Of a stretch of 60,000 nt of DNA, positions 55,269 through 60,000 are shown piece after piece. The stretch lies in assembly GCF_001039355.2 (NCBI RefSeq), contig NW_019775946.1, forward strand, positions 510,417-570,416, in the 5' to 3' direction. The translations under genes and the position numbers were made by a program. The stretch comes from Lingula anatina (taxonomy: Eukaryota > Brachiopoda > Lingulata > Lingulida > Lingulidae). A model generated the notes under the pieces. The model did not search any database. It saw only the letters and a list, made by a program, of their open reading frames with translations, and was not told the DNA's origin. Position 1 is the stretch's first letter. Every line of letters begins with the position of its first letter.

Positions 55269-58262
55269 TCTGGTGGCTGGAGGGTCACTCAGCTGGCAGA
55301 ATTACATCAAAAACTGAGCCTCCCAGTGGCCTAAATGCCGAACACTGCCCAAGAACTGAAGGAGAAGTTTCTTAGGACGCTTGATAATGACAATAATGTA
55401 AGGAAATAATCGTATTTCTGAAGGAATGTATGAAATTGTGCGAGCGGGTTTCCAGGTGTATTCACTTGCTCTTCGACGAGGCGAAGAGAAAGTTGGTTTG
55501 GTGTGAATGGCGCACATTGCTATATTACTTTTAAGTGAAGACAAAACCTCATCACGATCACAGATAATTATCGAAATCATCAAAATGGAGCCGTGTTAGA
55601 TCGTTTTGGCGCACGGCGTAGTAATGTCTATATTTGGCCCGAGTCGGCGGCTTGTCCTTTTTTGCACGTTTCCACTTCCCCCGTCGTTATAGACTGAATG
55701 TTCATTAATAGCACATGCATGATAGTTACAATCCATATTCGTTAGTCTTTAGCTGAGTGCTGTTTTGTGACACTATGGTCATTTTGATAAAAAATAGTGT
55801 TACTAGTTAATAATTAATTGTAGCAGACAATGAAGTAAAATGCAAGCTCAATTTGCTGTGTTGTGTAGTAGGGTGCACACATGATATTTTTCTAAGTGAG
55901 CTAGAGACTTGAAATTTGGTGCACAGATAGCCACACATTTGAGTATGAATAATCAATTTGAATTTTTAATCTATCTCATTTAGATCAAAAGTTATTCAAG
56001 TTTTAGTAACACCATGTTTGTTCTTTTTTTCAGGCGCCATTTTCAAAAATGAGNATGTGTAGACTTAATCAAGGTTTATTGTTCATATACTAACTTGAAG
56101 AAGTGTTTTAAGAGCTTCTTTTATATAATGGATTTTTCACAGGATGCATAATGTGAACAATAGCAACTGATTGCTTATACATACAGTCCAAATAACCAGC
56201 CTCTAGCACTGCTTTACCTTTGCATGTTTTCATGTTGCACCAGTCTGATAGATATAGATAAAGTTTAAGTGAATACAATCTTCAGTTCTGCGAATCCTCC
56301 TTGATAGAAAACCTCATATTTTCCTCATCACTTCCATCTTCATGTGTTGCACTCTGTTTAAAAGTGAAATGATTGTTTTCAGTAGTGAAATTTGATGAAG
56401 ATCCATCATAGAAGAATATGACTTCTAAAAATAAGGATCTCAAAACTAGTTTTGACAACACTATCTTTGCAATATAAACCCTGAATAAAATGAACTTTGA
56501 ACTGGGTTCTATTCTGAAAATCTAAGTAAGAAAAGATCAGTTATAAGCAATGTACAGGTTTTGGTTGGCTTCCACACAGCTTCTGTTTTGTGATTCCAAA
56601 ATTAAAATGTGTTATGCTTTTTAATTTCATAGTGATGTTTTTATGATAGATTGCTTGATAGACCTTTGCTAATTTTCAGTGCTTTGAGGCCAGAGCACTT
56701 GACTACTTAGCAGTGAGTTGAAAGAGAATGTACTAACATTTTCATCCGGACTCCTGGCAGGAAATGGCAGTTTATTGTCACCTTTTGGGCACATATTTGA
56801 TATATCTACTTTTGCATACCAATAAATATTGAAAATAAAAGTAGGAGTGTCAGAGTATTATTACTTGGGACTATAAAACCTATATGGCCAATACTTCCAA
56901 GTCAAGCAGTAACTATAATTATTGTAATTTCTCATTTTACCAACCGTTTGTGTGTAATATGATAATCAGATACAAAAATGTATAAATCCTTGATAGGATA
57001 TATTTATTGAATTGAAATAATAGAAATACTAGTAACAAATGATAGTTTAGTTCTTTTATAGTCACTTCATAGTGCAACCATCAAATTTAAACTTACAAAT
57101 GTACCTTGTTATGTGTTTTTTAAAACCAAGTTGTAAAGATTGCCTTGTCTGTTATTTGCTAACTATAGGGATATTAATTATTGCTTGTGCACCTGTCTCG
57201 TTTAGTTTTGTTAATATTTCTATAACTTTGTCTGGTCCAAGTTTTCTTCCTCAGGCATTGTTGCAGTTTTGAAATTATTCATACTGTGCTAGAGGTTGAA
57301 ATGGGAATAAGTGAATTGGTTGGTGTGTTTTGCCTCCCAAAATCTTTATACATGTCCAATAATAACACGAAGTTCAAAACCTGTAGTTTACATTATGTTA
57401 CTTTCAGGCTCTCTGGCATAAAGTCTTCAAAGGCTTAGTAAATTGTAAATTCTTGGAATCATTAAACTGGCAATATTGCAGCATAACATATTTACAAAAT
57501 GCAAATGAACACTTTCCATAGATTGTTGCAAACAGATCTTTTTACTCCTCTGTGGTCACTAGCCTCTTTATTAGCATGAAAACCGGCATATTGCATTGTC
57601 TTTCTGAATAGAATTGGTAATGAATAAGCAGTCTTTGTCTATGTCCCATAATATAGGAAAATACAACATTGCATGTTGGGATCTGAAGATACTGATGTAG
57701 ATATAATGATAACAGTATAAAATGTGTATTCATTGTGTAACAATTTTTATAAGATCTTACCAAACTTGTTTAAAAAATATTGAGCATGCCATTTCCTTCC
57801 ACACAATAATATAATGAGTGACTTCCTAGGGAATGGAAAAATTAATGTTTATAAATACACTTATAGTGTAATTGTGACGATTTTCCAGTTCATAGCTTTT
57901 AAATTCATTGTGACTGTTTCTAAAGCCGGAGAAATAAGATTTGCATTGTTGACAAGATTATATCTAGATATATTTATGTATTAATGTAATCACTTTTGCA
58001 GTATTTCAAACTACAGTTTGGTTATTTTCTTAGTTAAAAAGTGATTATTGAACAATCAAATTTAAAAATGATAACTTTTTATTACTTTTTATTAAATTGC
58101 ATGTTATATTCTTGGATATAGCAGATAGAACAGGCATAAATTGCACTTTTTCAATGCAGTTGCTTCCGTTGCTAATTCACATAAATGAACACTGACTTTT
58201 ATGGATTTGTTTCACACCTGAGAGAATGCGCTATTTAGAATTCGAGCAAAGATATTCACATA
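55269..58262. other. Gene-poor region
   Basis: AT-rich sequence with an N at 56054. No coding homology was seen on either strand. It could be intron or UTR of a gene beyond the right edge. Confidence 0.55.
56054..56054. other. Assembly gap placeholder (single N)
   Basis: Single N between CAAAAATGAG and ATGTGTAGAC, comparable to the N at 25445 where a false join is suspected. Confidence 0.7.
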
Positions 58263-59173
58263 TAGGCCATTCACATTAGAACGTTAACCGCGGTCGAGTT
58301 TACTCCGATTAAACCGCGGTCAACCAAACCGCGGTTATTTGTGTTCACGCTGACACCGGCAGCGATCAGTAGCGGTAGAATCTCAGCAAGCGTACTTCCT
58401 GTTAAGCATGTGCTCTTAAGGGGCCCGCACACGGTGAGCATTTGGCGCGCGCCACTTGCGCTGCGCCGTTTTCTCATCGTGTGCGTGGGTATTTTGGTGA
58501 TATTTTTGCCTAACACGCGGCTGAGCAAAATTTCTCACGTGTTTGATTTTTTTGGTCTCTTGAGGCAAATGTCTCAGCGTGTGCGGGGTGCAAGCGCCGA
58601 TTGCTCACGCCATGCTAACAATGCGCATGTGCCAGTAGCCGGAAACAAACAAAAATGGCAGCCCCCAGCGAAGTCAACAAAAATGTACACAGTTTTAGTT
58701 AGTCTGATTGATTAACGTGGTCACCATTACCCATTACTATCAGATAAAACAACAATATGTAATGTTTCCTTAATCACATGATCCCACAGTTCGCGGTGCG
58801 TCCGATAGGGGCAGGCCGGGAGGCATCTCTGCTGAGCAAAGAGCGCATCGTTTGCGGGGAGCTGCGGAGCGCGAGCATCTGGCGCAGCGCAAGTGGCACG
58901 CGCCGAATGCTCACTGTGTGCAGGCCCCTTTACTAGAATCTGTGCAACATGGCGGGAGCTCAAATGACAATACACTTGTGCGCGTGCGCTTCATATGTAG
59001 ACATCCGGTCTTGACTGCGGTCAGGAGTTTACTCCGATTATGCCCACCTCCCGATCTGGGTTTATTTCAACCGCAGTCAGGGCTACATCATCTGTTCACA
59101 TTAGAAAAGTTAACTGCGATAGGACCGAGGTCAGGTCTTGACCGCGGTTAAAAGTGCTAGTGTGAATAGCCTA
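58263..59173. mobile_element. Outer non-autonomous DNA transposon (MITE)
   Basis: Ends TAGGCCATTCACATTAGAAC and, reversed, TAGGCTATTCACACTAGCAC form terminal inverted repeats continuing into TTAACCGCGGTC on both sides. ATA flanks both ends (58260-58262, 59174-59176), a possible 3-bp target duplication. The interior repeats CCGCGGTC and GAGTTTACTCCGATTA motifs. Without the inner element it is about 400 bp. No transposase. Confidence 0.8.
58419..58929. mobile_element. Inner MITE nested in the outer element, TTA target duplication
   Basis: Inverted repeats of about 50 bp start AGGGGCCCGCACACGGTGAG at the left and AGGGGCCTGCACACAGTGAG (reverse strand) at the right. TTA is duplicated at 58416-58418 and 58930-58932. 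Three-base TWA duplications are typical of PIF/Harbinger elements. 511 bp, markedly GC-richer than its surroundings. Confidence 0.85.
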
Positions 59174-59549
59174 ATAGAAAGATGAACTTGGCATTGTCTT
59201 GGTTGAATGATGTGCTTTGAATTATTTTGTGGGAGTGAAATCAGGTTGGTGACAACTGCTTGGTAATGGTTGTCTATCAGAAGGCAATTAGTGAGTTGAA
59301 CTGTTTAAAAGGCCCCATCCTTTTTATCCGAAAGCTTGTAGGTAATAAGTAGCTCAAAAATAGCAATGTAGCATATCTCACATGAAGAGAAAACAGAAAA
59401 GACATCTGTTGATTTCTCATATTTGTATTATGTACATACTGTATGCAGCTATTCCAAGACCAACTATAAATGCATGTTCAGCTGAACTGTTTGAACTTGC
59501 TTAGAATAATTTCTCAGTATGCAGCCATCCTGTTACACAACCCATGTGT

Positions 59550-59580
<31 letters not shown>

Positions 59581-60000
59581 GTGTGTGTATGCGTGTGTGT
59601 GTGTGTGTGTAGAAGAAATGATCAAATACATGGTTTTAACATGGTGATGTTGCACTGCAAAGCATGGTAAGTGGCATATGAAATAGGTGATATAAGATCT
59701 ATTTCCACTGGAAACATGCCTTATAAGGTAGAGAAAAGTGAAGAATTAGTGAGGGTACCTGTCTGGCTTTTTTTTTTTTGTTTTTTTAATGTTCACTTTT
59801 GTCCCATTTGGATTTGATTGTGTTCCAATGATAACAATGTGCCAATGTACTAGTAAGTGAAAAGGGGTTTAATTGTTTCGTATGTGGATGAAATATGTCA
59901 ATAAAATATAAAAAAATGCTTGAATCTTTTTCGAGTCTAATGATTATTAACTTGTGCAGTGTGGTTATATACGATTTAAAAACAATATGATATATTTTTG
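59174..60000. other. Right end, no gene seen
   Basis: AT-rich DNA with one microsatellite and no recognisable coding sequence. Confidence 0.6.
59549..59610. repeat. (TTG)n(TG)n compound microsatellite
   Basis: About ten TTG units followed by TG units with one interruption (TATGCG). Confidence 0.9.

Noticed and set aside
58341-58715. 124-residue plus-strand frame at 58.3-58.7 kb
   Set aside because: It spans the terminal repeats of the nested MITEs and has no protein similarity.
58419-58929. CRISPR-like or regulatory palindrome
   Set aside because: The inverted ends and TTA duplication are fully explained by a transposable element; there is no spacer-repeat array, and the genome is animal.

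Overview
The window is nuclear DNA from an invertebrate animal. Genes are split by GT-AG introns, intergenic DNA is AT-rich, and microsatellites and small inverted-repeat transposons are frequent. All conserved genes are metazoan. I cannot name the species. A marine bilaterian such as a mollusc, annelid, brachiopod or hemichordate fits, but that is inference.

Left part (1-16.7 kb): glutaryl-CoA dehydrogenase (GCDH, minus; its last codons lie beyond the left edge) and the alpha subunit of cytosolic phenylalanyl-tRNA synthetase (FARSA, plus) are head to head across a 240-bp promoter with a CRE palindrome. The 6.8-kb intron 9 of FARSA holds three antisense reading frames without visible introns: an NHL-repeat beta-propeller and two intradiol ring-cleavage dioxygenase homologues, one complete with a signal peptide and one lacking its 5' part.

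Middle part (18.5-27.5 kb): a YIPF1/YIPF2-type Golgi membrane protein (minus) is head to head with TIM29 (plus). The single TIM29 intron contains a complete TMEM42 gene on the same strand. A 2,070-bp block (TIM29 intron, TMEM42, TIM29 exon 2, 3' flank) appears twice, almost identical, on either side of a single N. This looks like two alleles kept side by side by the assembler. GCDH/FARSA and YIPF2/TIMM29 are also close neighbours on human chromosome 19p13, so these pairs look ancestral.

Right part (27.5-52.4 kb): an old segmental duplication. Copy A is TIM29 3' end, F-box/LRR gene (minus), MAM-domain gene (plus, five MAM units, signal peptide, stop before any membrane anchor). Copy B is a decayed TIM29 tail, an F-box/LRR pseudogene with its repeats deleted, and a MAM gene with one MAM unit, a Thr-rich stalk and a C-terminal transmembrane segment. 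Introns of the MAM array carry transposons whose empty sites survive in paralogous introns.

Far right (52.4-60 kb): largely gene-poor. It holds one possible first exon near 55.2 kb and one inverted-repeat element nested inside another at 58.3-59.2 kb. Coordinates of multi-exon genes were built by hand from splice sites and reading phase; each model is in frame throughout, but no transcript evidence was available.
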